Shown in pieces: positions 55,511 through 63,099 of a stretch of DNA of 64,000 nt (positions are counted from its first letter, which is position 1; each line of letters opens with the position of its first letter). A program made the translations under genes and the position numbers. The stretch is from Planctomycetota bacterium (GTDB lineage Bacteria > Planctomycetota > Phycisphaerae > UBA1845). The stretch covers positions 1-64,000 of the forward strand of contig JAJRPG010000077.1 of assembly GCA_024280855.1 (NCBI GenBank), in the 5' to 3' direction. Under the pieces are notes generated by a model. The model ran no database searches. It was not told the DNA's origin and worked only from the letters and a program-made list of their open reading frames with translations.

Positions 55511-56971
55511 CTACAAAATCGGCAACGAGACGTCGTTCGTATCCTCGTCTTCCTCCTCTTCATCATCCAAAATAGCTGACGCAACGGAATCTACCAGACT
55601 TTCCAAGTCGTCATCGCCAATCGTACGAAGATCAAAGCAAATCGCCTCATTACGGATTCTAGCGATCACGGGAACTTCCGCTTCTCGCAAAGCCGCTGCG
55701 ATTTCGGTCGCCCCCGCCCCCGCAGGCCGCCACTGGACAACTACCGTAGTCAACTCCTGCGCGGGCAAAGTCCCGCCGCCGGCATAAGCCACGTCTGACC
55801 CCACGAAAAAATGCTCCTCAGGAAGCACCTGCGACAGCAACTCAGACAGTTTCTCTGCCCGCTTAGCCAAGTCCTCCGTCGTCGCCGTCAGCATTGCCAA
55901 TGTCGGAACAAGTTCTGGTGCTTGCTCCCGGTCAGCATAACATCGAAGCGTCGCCTCCAAAGCCAACAGCGTCAGCTTGCCCACGCGATACGTTCTCATC
56001 AGCGGGTTAGCCTCAATCTGATCGATCAAATCCTGCCTACCCACAATAATGCCACACTGCGGACCGCCGAGAAGCTTGTCACCAGAAAAACATATCAGGT
56101 CCGCACCCGCATCCACCGACGCTTGCACATGAGGCTCATCCGGCAAACCCAATGGCTTCAAATCAAACAACGCCCCGCTACCTAAATCGTCCACCACCGG
56201 CAAATCAAAACGGTGGGCTAACTCAACCAACTCATCAATACCCACGCTCTCACAAAATCCTTCGATGCGATAGTTGCTCGTATGCACACGAACCAAAGCA
56301 GCCGTGTCGCTACCAATCGCTTGTTCATAATCGCTAATCCGTGTTCGATTGGTTGTGCCGACTTCTTTTAATGTAACACCCGCAGCGCGAATGATATCTG
56401 GCAACCGAAAGCTTCCCCCAATCTCAACCAATTGGCCTCGAGATACGACGACATCTTTCCCGTTGGCTAGCGTTTGCAAAATCAGTAGCGTCGCTGCGGC
56501 ATTATTATTAACGACAGTCGCGGCCTCTGCCCCGGTAATCTCAGCTAGAAGCTCAGAGACATGAACCTGTCGCTTGCCACGCTGCCCGGTCTCCAGATCA
56601 TATTCAAGATTGCAATAGCCTCCGATGCTTTCTGCCAAAGCTTCAACAGCAGCTTCACAAAGCGGCGCTCGACCTAACCCCGTGTGCAGCACGATTCCCG
56701 TCGCGTTAATAACACCACGCAAACTCGGCGTAGACCGTTCAAGCAAATAGACCTCAGCCTCAGCCACCAAATCGTCTGGGTCAACAGAAATGTCGTCGCC
56801 ATCAAGAATAGCTTCCCGCGCCTCGTCGATAGCCTCTTGCAGTGAGGAAACCACATACGACCTCGGCGAACCAGCTAGCCAATCGACAACCTCTTCATGT
56901 TCAAGCAAAGAGGCTACAGATGGTAACGCCCGCAGCATTTTTTTCGTCTCAGCATTCATAAGAACATCCAT
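55511..56971 (-). CDS. selA: L-seryl-tRNA(Sec) selenium transferase SelA
   Basis: SelA is the PLP enzyme that turns Ser-tRNA(Sec) into Sec-tRNA(Sec) using selenophosphate. The 486-residue protein has the N-terminal segment 'ALPSVASLLEH', then 'VINATGIVLHTGLGRAPL', 'EYDLETGQRGKRQVH', 'VVNNNAAATLL' and the PLP lysine in 'CFSGDKLLGGPQCGIIVG'. The start is uncertain: ATG 56971, ATG 56959 and TTG 56995 are in frame, and the last lies directly beside a REP doublet. An acidic C-terminal tail ('DDEEEEDEDTND') is extra. It lies downstream of selB on the same strand. Confidence 0.95.
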   Translation of the reverse strand: MDVLMNAETKKMLRALPSVASLLEHEEVVDWLAGSPRSYVVSSLQEAIDEAREAILDGDDISVDPDDLVAEAEVYLLERSTPSLRGVINATGIVLHTGLGRAPLCEAAVEALAESIGGYCNLEYDLETGQRGKRQVHVSELLAEITGAEAATVVNNNAAATLLILQTLANGKDVVVSRGQLVEIGGSFRLPDIIRAAGVTLKEVGTTNRTRISDYEQAIGSDTAALVRVHTSNYRIEGFCESVGIDELVELAHRFDLPVVDDLGSGALFDLKPLGLPDEPHVQASVDAGADLICFSGDKLLGGPQCGIIVGRQDLIDQIEANPLMRTYRVGKLTLLALEATLRCYADREQAPELVPTLAMLTATTEDLAKRAEKLSELLSQVLPEEHFFVGSDVAYAGGGTLPAQELTTVVVQWRPAGAGATEIAAALREAEVPVIARIRNEAICFDLRTIGDDDLESLVDSVASAILDDEEEEDEDTNDVSLPIL

Positions 56972-56996
56972 GACTTTCGCATGACTACTTTCCAAT

Positions 56997-57080
56997 CAGA
57001 GCACCTGGCGCGAGCCTGGTGGCACGACCCCCCACACTCGCTATTGACAATTGCCCGCAGGCTTGCGCCGTGCGGCTCTG
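56997..57080 (-). repeat. REP-like doublet, family 1, between selB and selA
   Basis: CAGAG, hairpin CACCTGGCGC/GAGCCTGGTG, a 34-nt spacer, then hairpin CCGCAGGC-TTGC-GCCGTGCGG and CTCTG. It is the same design as at 59821-59906 and as the cores at 9356 and 47377. It fills the whole gap between the selB stop and the selA start. Confidence 0.8.
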
Positions 57081-57102
57081 CAACACCGCCTTCTGGATTC
57101 TT

Positions 57103-59049
57103 TCATTTCAACTCCACAAGCGTTCGACCATCACCCTGTCTCTTCGTAAAACCAATGTGGTCGAGATACTCCATAAATGGCACCACAAATTTCCTACTAG
57201 AGTCCAACGCCTCCCGCACATGGGCAATCGTCACCGATTCATGGCTACGAATCAACTGGCTAACCGTTTCTCGCAACTTTTGTTCGTTATGAACGTGCAT
57301 GAACATTTTAGCCTCGATTTTTATTAAGTCTCCCATCGCCACCGCTAACGTCGCCAATTTCTCAACCCGCTTTCGGTCAACCTTCTTCGCAATAGCCAGC
57401 CCATCCAACGACGGAGGCTGAAAACCACCCCGCTGCATCTCATCAATCATATCAACCAGATGCTGCTCATCGGCCTTCGATAACTTAGGCGCAAACTCCG
57501 GCAGACAAGTAAACCGGCCAAACGGTTTAATCGTTTTGCGCTTCACAAAAAGATCGTACAACGGCTTAGCCAGGGACGGACTGCTCAATCGCCCCAACCA
57601 TCCAATCACCGCGTCACTACCTCGGCCCGGCTCGTCCGCATGACGCTGATGATATCGCTTTAGCCAACGCAACAACCGTTCACCTAAATCATCAATCGCA
57701 CCAGGCGTGGCCCATACCTTCGTACCTCGGATAGCTATCAACCGACCATCGGCTTTCAGTTGTTCGTAACAATCACCAACACGCGAAAGGGGGATACCCG
57801 TTCGAGCGCACATGTGAAAATCCGTCGGTGCCGTAAATCGATATTCTCGTAACACCTGCGCGACACGATCAACATCCTCGCCACTTTCCATCACTGAGAG
57901 TGCCAAGACCGTGTCCTTGATAGATGCCCGCCGTCGCCGAACCGAAGTGCGCAATATAACCCCGCCGCCAATGGTCCGCGTCGCGGATTCATCTCGTAAA
58001 ATAAATCGCTGACCATAGTTAGCCACGAAAGCTTGCCCGCTACGCAACTGTGCATAACAAGCCTCGCCCGGAGCAAGCAGCTTATCTTCAAACAACCCAA
58101 CACGAACCGGAAGCTCAGCTGTCCCCATACCCAAACGCGCCGTCTGCGTCGATTTCAACGATTTGGGATTAGACGACAAATACGTCAGCTTCACATCCGC
58201 CACATGAACAGGCTCCAGATAACCCGGCGTAGCCAATTCACTCCCTCGCCACAAAGCGTCTTTATCAATGCCACTTAAATTGATAGCTGCCCGACGTCCA
58301 CGAGCCAACACCTCGCAAGAACAGCCATGAGCCTGTAAACTTCGCACACGACAGGTCTGCCCGCCGGGCCAAACTTGCAACTCGTCACCCGCAGACACCT
58401 GCCCCTGCAATATCGACCCTGTCACCACAGTGCCACGTCCTGGCACTGTAAACACTCGATCCAAACACATGCGAAACGGGCTGGGCGGACTTTCCTGATG
58501 AGATAACTTCGCCACCTCAACAAGTGTTAGCCTCAAGGCATCAATGCCCACTCCCGTAATCGACGACACCGGGCAAATAGGCGAATCAGCCAAGGGCGAA
58601 CCATCGAGCAATTCCGTCACTTCCTCAATGACCAGCTCCACCATGTCAGCCTCAACCATGTCAGTTTTCGTCACAGCTACTACACATAGTTTCACGCCCA
58701 CAAGATGCAGAATCTCAACATGCTCCCGCGTTTGCGGCATCACAGAATCATCAGCCGCGACCACCAACAGCGCAACGTCAATCCCCGTCGCGCCAGCGAC
58801 CATCGTTTTAATAAACCGCTCATGACCCGGCACATCGACCACGCCGAACTGAACATCGCCAATGCTCAGCTCCGCGAATCCCAGCTCAATGGTCATTCCA
58901 CGCCGTTTTTCTTCAGGCAGACGGTCGGCGTCGATTCCTGTAAGAACCTTTACCAGCGACGTTTTACCGTGGTCAATATGCCCCGCAGTACCTAGGATGA
59001 AATGCTGCGAGGTGCGACTTATATTATTTTGCATGGCTTCGTCGATCAT
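57103..59049 (-). CDS. selB: Selenocysteine-specific elongation factor SelB
   Basis: SelB brings Sec-tRNA(Sec) to the ribosome at UGA codons marked by a SECIS hairpin. The 648-residue protein has the GTPase motifs '[14 protein letters not shown]' (G1), '[11 protein letters not shown]' (G2), 'DVPGHERFI' (G3) and 'VTKTDMV' (G4). These are followed by EF-Tu-like domains 2 and 3 ('[15 protein letters not shown]'). From about residue 400 come the winged-helix repeats that bind SECIS RNA. Length fits the bacterial family. The gene is divergent from the selenoprotein gene at 59142 across only 92 nt, and selA follows it. Confidence 0.96.
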   Translation of the reverse strand: MIDEAMQNNISRTSQHFILGTAGHIDHGKTSLVKVLTGIDADRLPEEKRRGMTIELGFAELSIGDVQFGVVDVPGHERFIKTMVAGATGIDVALLVVAADDSVMPQTREHVEILHLVGVKLCVVAVTKTDMVEADMVELVIEEVTELLDGSPLADSPICPVSSITGVGIDALRLTLVEVAKLSHQESPPSPFRMCLDRVFTVPGRGTVVTGSILQGQVSAGDELQVWPGGQTCRVRSLQAHGCSCEVLARGRRAAINLSGIDKDALWRGSELATPGYLEPVHVADVKLTYLSSNPKSLKSTQTARLGMGTAELPVRVGLFEDKLLAPGEACYAQLRSGQAFVANYGQRFILRDESATRTIGGGVILRTSVRRRRASIKDTVLALSVMESGEDVDRVAQVLREYRFTAPTDFHMCARTGIPLSRVGDCYEQLKADGRLIAIRGTKVWATPGAIDDLGERLLRWLKRYHQRHADEPGRGSDAVIGWLGRLSSPSLAKPLYDLFVKRKTIKPFGRFTCLPEFAPKLSKADEQHLVDMIDEMQRGGFQPPSLDGLAIAKKVDRKRVEKLATLAVAMGDLIKIEAKMFMHVHNEQKLRETVSQLIRSHESVTIAHVREALDSSRKFVVPFMEYLDHIGFTKRQGDGRTLVELK

Positions 59050-59141
59050 AAGTAATAGATTATGGAATGGTTAGCCAAGCTGGCAAGTGCGTGAGCGTGC
59101 CTATGCGAAATTCAGATTGGTCTGATTAACAGGAGTTACTC

Positions 59142-59804
59142 ATGAAATGTAGACAATCAGGTTATATACTCATGACACTATCCGTGGTGTTCATGCTTGG
59201 CATAGCCGCAGCAGAAGCACAACCTTCGGGTCGCGGTCGTGGCAAAGGAAAACATGGCCCGGACAAAGCCCCTAAGATTGGCGATGTCGCGCCGAACTTC
59301 AAACTCAAATCGCTAGACGGAAAAAGCGAAACGGAGTTAGCTACGTTTAAGGGAGAAAAGCCGGTCGTGCTGATTTTCGGCAGCTATACATGACCTCCCT
59401 TTCGGCGCCAGGTTGGCGTCTTAAACAATATGTACAAAGCCTACGGTGAACAGGCTGAGTTCTTGGTGGTTTACATCAAAGAAGCCCACGCCGCAGACAG
59501 CGATTGGCCCATGGCTGTCCCTGGTGAAACGATCAACACGCCCAAGACCTGGGACCAGCGATCGGGGAATGCTAAGAAGTGTTTAACCAAACTAAAAATC
59601 GACATCCCCTGCGTGATTGATGACCTCGATGATTCCGTGGATGGCCATTACTCAGGTTGGCCCGACCGACTTTTTGTCGTAGACAAAGCTGGAAAAGTTG
59701 TGGTAAGCGGAGACCGAGGCCCGTGGGGTTTCAAACCGTCAGTCACGCAAGCCCAGGAATGGTTAGCCAAGCAGTTTCCAAATGTGAAAGCGCCTAAAGG
59801 GTAA
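59142..59804 (+). CDS. Exported deiodinase-like selenoprotein (Sec encoded by in-frame TGA at 59391-59393)
   Basis: A continuous frame of 220 codons is interrupted once by TGA at codon 84. Both sides of the TGA form one thioredoxin-like fold: 'VVLIFGSYT', U84, 'PPFRRQVGVLNN', then 'FLVVYIKEAHAADSDW', 'DRLFVVDKAGKVV' and 'DRGPWGFKP'. These are the landmarks of iodothyronine deiodinases, which read FGSCT-U-P-F, VIYIEEAHASDGW and GPWNY. Read-through as selenocysteine is supported by the hairpin at 59404-59420 and by selB and selA next door. A signal peptide (residues 1-26, 'LSVVFMLGIAAAEA') predicts export. AGGAG precedes ATG 59142. The true substrate is unknown; bacterial members need not act on thyroid hormones. 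Confidence 0.92.
59391..59420 (+). promoter_or_regulatory. UGA codon and bacterial-type SECIS hairpin
   Basis: The TGA at 59391-59393 is followed after 10 nt by stem GGCGCC (59404-59409), loop AGGTT (59410-59414) and stem GGCGTC (59415-59420): six pairs, one of them G-U. The loop begins A-G, and its G lies 18 nt from the UGA. This fits the bacterial SECIS rule of a small apical loop with G at position 1 or 2, 16-37 nt after UGA. The loop resembles the AGGUCU loop of E. coli fdhF. Confidence 0.82.
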
Positions 59805-59820
59805 GCTTGAGAAAATAAAC

Positions 59821-59906
59821 CAGAGCACCTGGCGCGAGCCTGGTGGCATGAGTCACGAAATCACTATTGATAAAAAATGCCCGCAGGCTTGCGCCGTGCG
59901 GCTCTG
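59821..59906 (+). repeat. REP-like doublet, family 1, behind the selenoprotein gene
   Basis: CAGAG, hairpin CACCTGGCGC/GAGCCTGGTG, about 36 nt of spacer, hairpin CCGCAGGC-TTGC-GCCGTGCGG, CTCTG. The spacer shares CTATTGA and TGCCCGC with the copy at 56997-57080. Confidence 0.8.
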
Positions 59907-59940
59907 ATGACAACTTATCACAAAAACCAGAAAGAACGCT

Positions 59941-61068
59941 ATGCAATCTTGGCTTACCAAACATTTGAAAATTTCCTGCATGATTATTGTCGCAACAACA
60001 ATCGTCATCGCACCGCACAAAGCGCTCGCAGGCCCCAGCCCCAAGGCGATGTTTGTGCTGCTAGAAGATGACATGGAAGAAGCTGTCGCCGATTTTTACG
60101 ACGCCTTCCATGAAGCCATCGGTCGAGATGGCCAACTCAAAAAAGGTACCAAATTACCACACGACGGACGGCCTGCGATTCTCGAAAAGATGGGTACGCT
60201 AGCCAAAAAGTATGCCGACACGCCAGATGGCGGATACATGGCTGCCAATACTTTGCTGTGGTCGGTAGACTTAGCGCCCAAAATGATTCTCCCACGATTC
60301 ACCTATTTCTCCGAACATTTCACCAACGACCCCGCTATGGATTTAATACTCGAGCAATTCGAGCTTTTTTATGGCCATTCTGGTGCGCCGCAAGATTGGG
60401 CTAAGGCGCTGCAAGTCTTAGCCAAGAAAACCAAAAGGCCACAAACAAAATTTTCTGCCGATTACTACGCCAGCTTAGCCGTCATCGGCACCGACCAAGC
60501 CAGCCAAGCTTTGCCCTGGCTTCGTAATGTATTACAAACCGCCGCCGCTCAAAAAACTTCCGACAATAAAAAGAAAAATATCGACCCCGATTTACTCATC
60601 CAATTATCCGGGCAGGCTAAGGGATTGCTCTTTGAAGTTCAGCACTTACAAGTGGGAATGCCCGCCCCTGATTTTATGACCAAAACATTCGATGGCAAGC
60701 CCTTGTCACTTTCGTCACTACAAGGCAAAGTGGTGCTGATCGATTTTTGGGCAACTTGGTGCCCAAACTGCGTAGTTGAGTTTCCCCATCTACAACAAGT
60801 CCAGAAAAAACTAAAAGGTAAGCCTTTCGTAATTCTTTCTGTTTCTCTCGACGAAAGCGGCGACATGGCTAAGCGGCTCGTGAAGCGTATGAAAGCGCCC
60901 GGCATCCACACCTGGGACATCAAAGACGGCGAGAACCCGGTCGGCGTCATGTACAACGTGCGTCAATTGCCCACATGGTATTTGCTGGATCAAAAGGGCA
61001 TTATTCGAGCGCGAGACCCAGAAACTGAAAAGCTGGTCGAATTAGTCGAGTCGCTATTAAAGCCTTAG
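59941..61068 (+). CDS. Exported TlpA-type thioredoxin-fold protein
   Basis: The 375-residue protein has a signal peptide ('IIVATTIVIAPHKALA'), an alpha-helical N-terminal region of about 210 residues without recognised family, and a C-terminal TlpA/ResA-like thioredoxin domain. The domain shows 'GMPAPDFMTKTFDGKPLSL', the redox motif 'WCPNC' in 'IDFWATWCPNCVVEFP', and the cis-Pro in 'QLPTWYLLD'. It should act as a periplasmic thiol-disulfide reductant or oxidant. It lies 136 nt behind the selenoprotein gene on the same strand, separated by a REP doublet, and could be the electron donor for the selenoprotein, but this is inference. Confidence 0.88.
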   Translation: MQSWLTKHLKISCMIIVATTIVIAPHKALAGPSPKAMFVLLEDDMEEAVADFYDAFHEAIGRDGQLKKGTKLPHDGRPAILEKMGTLAKKYADTPDGGYMAANTLLWSVDLAPKMILPRFTYFSEHFTNDPAMDLILEQFELFYGHSGAPQDWAKALQVLAKKTKRPQTKFSADYYASLAVIGTDQASQALPWLRNVLQTAAAQKTSDNKKKNIDPDLLIQLSGQAKGLLFEVQHLQVGMPAPDFMTKTFDGKPLSLSSLQGKVVLIDFWATWCPNCVVEFPHLQQVQKKLKGKPFVILSVSLDESGDMAKRLVKRMKAPGIHTWDIKDGENPVGVMYNVRQLPTWYLLDQKGIIRARDPETEKLVELVESLLKP

Positions 61069-61095
61069 ATATATAAGAAGTATGTCAGCCGAGTT

Positions 61096-61374
61096 TTAGA
61101 CGCCAAGCAATTCAGCGTACTTGGGTTCCATGACAACTTGATCGGTTGGGACCATTGTAATGACATGCCATGGGCAGACCTGGGCGCAGAGCTTGCAACC
61201 TATGCATACTGGTAGGTCGATGGTGCAAATACCCATCGCGTAAGCCGGGTGCGTGGGGTCTGCTATCTTGTCGATGCAGTCCACCGGGCAGACGCTCACG
61301 CAGGCGTCGCAGCCAGTACACATATCCTCGTCCAGGATGGCTAATTGTTTGGGCAGCTTTTTCTTCTTGGCCAT
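61096..61374 (-). CDS. 2[4Fe-4S] ferredoxin
   Basis: The 92-residue electron carrier has two cluster motifs, 'CTGCDACVSVCPVDC' and 'CIGCKLCAQVCPWHV', each with the CxxCxxCxxxCP pattern. Between them are 18 residues. The N terminus is Lys-rich ('MAKKKKLPKQ'). It is cytoplasmic. It converges with the TlpA gene and stands alone, so its partner enzyme is not shown by context. Confidence 0.92.
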   Translation of the reverse strand: MAKKKKLPKQLAILDEDMCTGCDACVSVCPVDCIDKIADPTHPAYAMGICTIDLPVCIGCKLCAQVCPWHVITMVPTDQVVMEPKYAELLGV

Positions 61375-61521
61375 GACTCTTGTTACGCTTTCATGCGATT
61401 CCGGATTAAACCCTAATCGGTCTATGTTCTAGCTCGCAGATTGTAAGGGGTTAGCCGAGGGGCGGCAACAATCTTTACGCTGGCTGGCGTCTTTGAGTAC
61501 GGAGGATAATGCGTTTGGTGT

Positions 61522-62355
61522 CTACAGTTGATTAGAGCTAGCTCTGGAATCGCCGGTGTCGCTCTGATGCCCTGGGGCATGTCTGGCTACTTCCGACTCG
61601 AACTTCGCGGACTCATCATGGCTAATGCTCACGGGTAAACCTTTATCAGGGGAGTGAACATGGGTTCCGTTGCGCTTATTATCGCCGTTTCTGAGGATTG
61701 ATTTCCCGTTGCGGCGATATTTTTGCGTGGGGATTATCGCGGTCAGTTCGTCAACTGTTGTGAGGTCTCCGCCTTTAGTCACGAATTGCCTGATAGCCCA
61801 TTGGGCTTCGTTCTCGTTCCAGACCCCGCACGCATCTGTGACGATGGATACCTTCTTATGGCGAGCCAATAAGCCCAAGGCAAGTACCTTCACCGAACGC
61901 TCCAGAGTGTTTCCAAAAATGTAGACCCTATCAGTTTTGATTTGTGTCAAGAAGCGGTCCGCCTTGGCATTGCAGAGTAAGTCATCTGTTCGCTTCCGGA
62001 AGATGAGCTGCTGGTATTGATGTAGCAAATTCGGCTGGACGGTTAGCGTATTATCGATTTCTATTAACTGATGAAGAGGCATCAGCGTGAAATCTACTTT
62101 TTCCTGCCCGCTGCTGCCATCTACACTGTATCGCGTTCGGCCTTGTTCGTGTATTTCGTGAGGGCGGCGAGAGTCTATAGAAGATACAACGGGGATATCA
62201 TAAGTACGCAACCAGCTGACCACACGTTGTAATAACGGGTACACAGTCCGCGCGTTTATCACGGGGCAGATGCCTTCTGGATGACAGAAGTCATGCTGCG
62301 TATTGAGATCAATAGCGATACAATCGTGCGAATTCTCGCATCTTGTAATAGCCAT
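61522..62355 (-). CDS. Isochorismatase-fold protein lacking the catalytic cysteine
   Basis: The 277-residue protein follows the isochorismatase/cysteine-hydrolase pattern. The Asp is D16 in 'IAIDLNTQHDF' and the Lys is K121 in 'IFRKRTDDLL'. At the place of the nucleophilic Cys ('GxxTDxCV') it has S154 in 'FGNTLERSVKVLAL'. The D-K-C triad is therefore incomplete, and a cysteine-hydrolase mechanism is not expected. The last 70 residues are polar and probably disordered. GGAGGG upstream of ATG 62355 supports the start. The role is unknown. Confidence 0.75.
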   Translation of the reverse strand: MAITRCENSHDCIAIDLNTQHDFCHPEGICPVINARTVYPLLQRVVSWLRTYDIPVVSSIDSRRPHEIHEQGRTRYSVDGSSGQEKVDFTLMPLHQLIEIDNTLTVQPNLLHQYQQLIFRKRTDDLLCNAKADRFLTQIKTDRVYIFGNTLERSVKVLALGLLARHKKVSIVTDACGVWNENEAQWAIRQFVTKGGDLTTVDELTAIIPTQKYRRNGKSILRNGDNKRNGTHVHSPDKGLPVSISHDESAKFESEVARHAPGHQSDTGDSRASSNQL

Positions 62356-63099
62356 GCCCGAACCCTCCAGTCAGCCGCACTACCGTAAACGTAGGTTGTT
62401 GGCGCATATTCCGCGCAGAAACCTAACAGTAGATGTGAGCAGGCGGCGCTTCTTTCCCTTCCTTCCCAAACCTACAAGCCTGCGTTGGGTATCCAGTAGA
62501 TGGATGCCCCGTTTGCCAGCTTGTGTCAGAGTCTAGCAGGGTGTATGGCGTCTGACGAGCTTTGTGTGAAATAAATCTCTAAGATGTTTATTTGAAATAG
62601 TTTACGGCAGTTTTTCTCGGTGTTTGAGATGTGAATCCTGCGGATTAATATCATATCGAAGCTTTGGTTGTATGGGGATGTTCAATGTTGATCGGATTTG
62701 GGTTTAGTTGAGCGGCTTTATAGGTAAAAACAGGCTGAAAAGGGCATTTTTTTAGCTGCTGAGAGACGTCGGCATTATCGTCTTAAAGTGTTTTCGGAAT
62801 ATCGGGGAATGCATCAATCGGATAAGCCTTTGAGTTTACTCGGGGTTGTGAGTTAAGTGTTTCCCCCGTGAAGTTGAGGACTATGTAAGGTCGATACATA
62901 TGTTATCGGACAATGGCCTGCGATGTGGATCGGCAAAAGCATCGTATGGCGAAAACTTGGTTTGTAGCTTTTACAAACCGATAGGTTGCATAAGAGCGCG
63001 CCTCATTGTGAGGGTGGCTGATTGCTTATGCGTGGATTGGGTTAGGTTACGAAGCGCCCGTTCAGCGTGGCCGGTTTGAATTGTATCGATGGGTGAGAC
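62356..63099. other. Long non-coding gap
   Basis: About 740 bases without a frame over 60 codons in good context. A small hairpin TTTGTAG/TACAAA lies near 62962. No tRNA or known RNA family was recognised. It may hold the promoter of the TolB-like gene. Confidence 0.4.

Noticed and set aside
54284-59141. selC (tRNA-Sec) near selA/selB
   Set aside because: The gaps in the locus were read for a long-acceptor tRNA with a UCA anticodon and none was found.
59142-59393. Separate 83-residue protein ending at TGA, with a second gene starting at 59430
   Set aside because: Both lie in one frame and together give one uninterrupted deiodinase-like fold. The SECIS hairpin and selA/selB next door make read-through the better reading.
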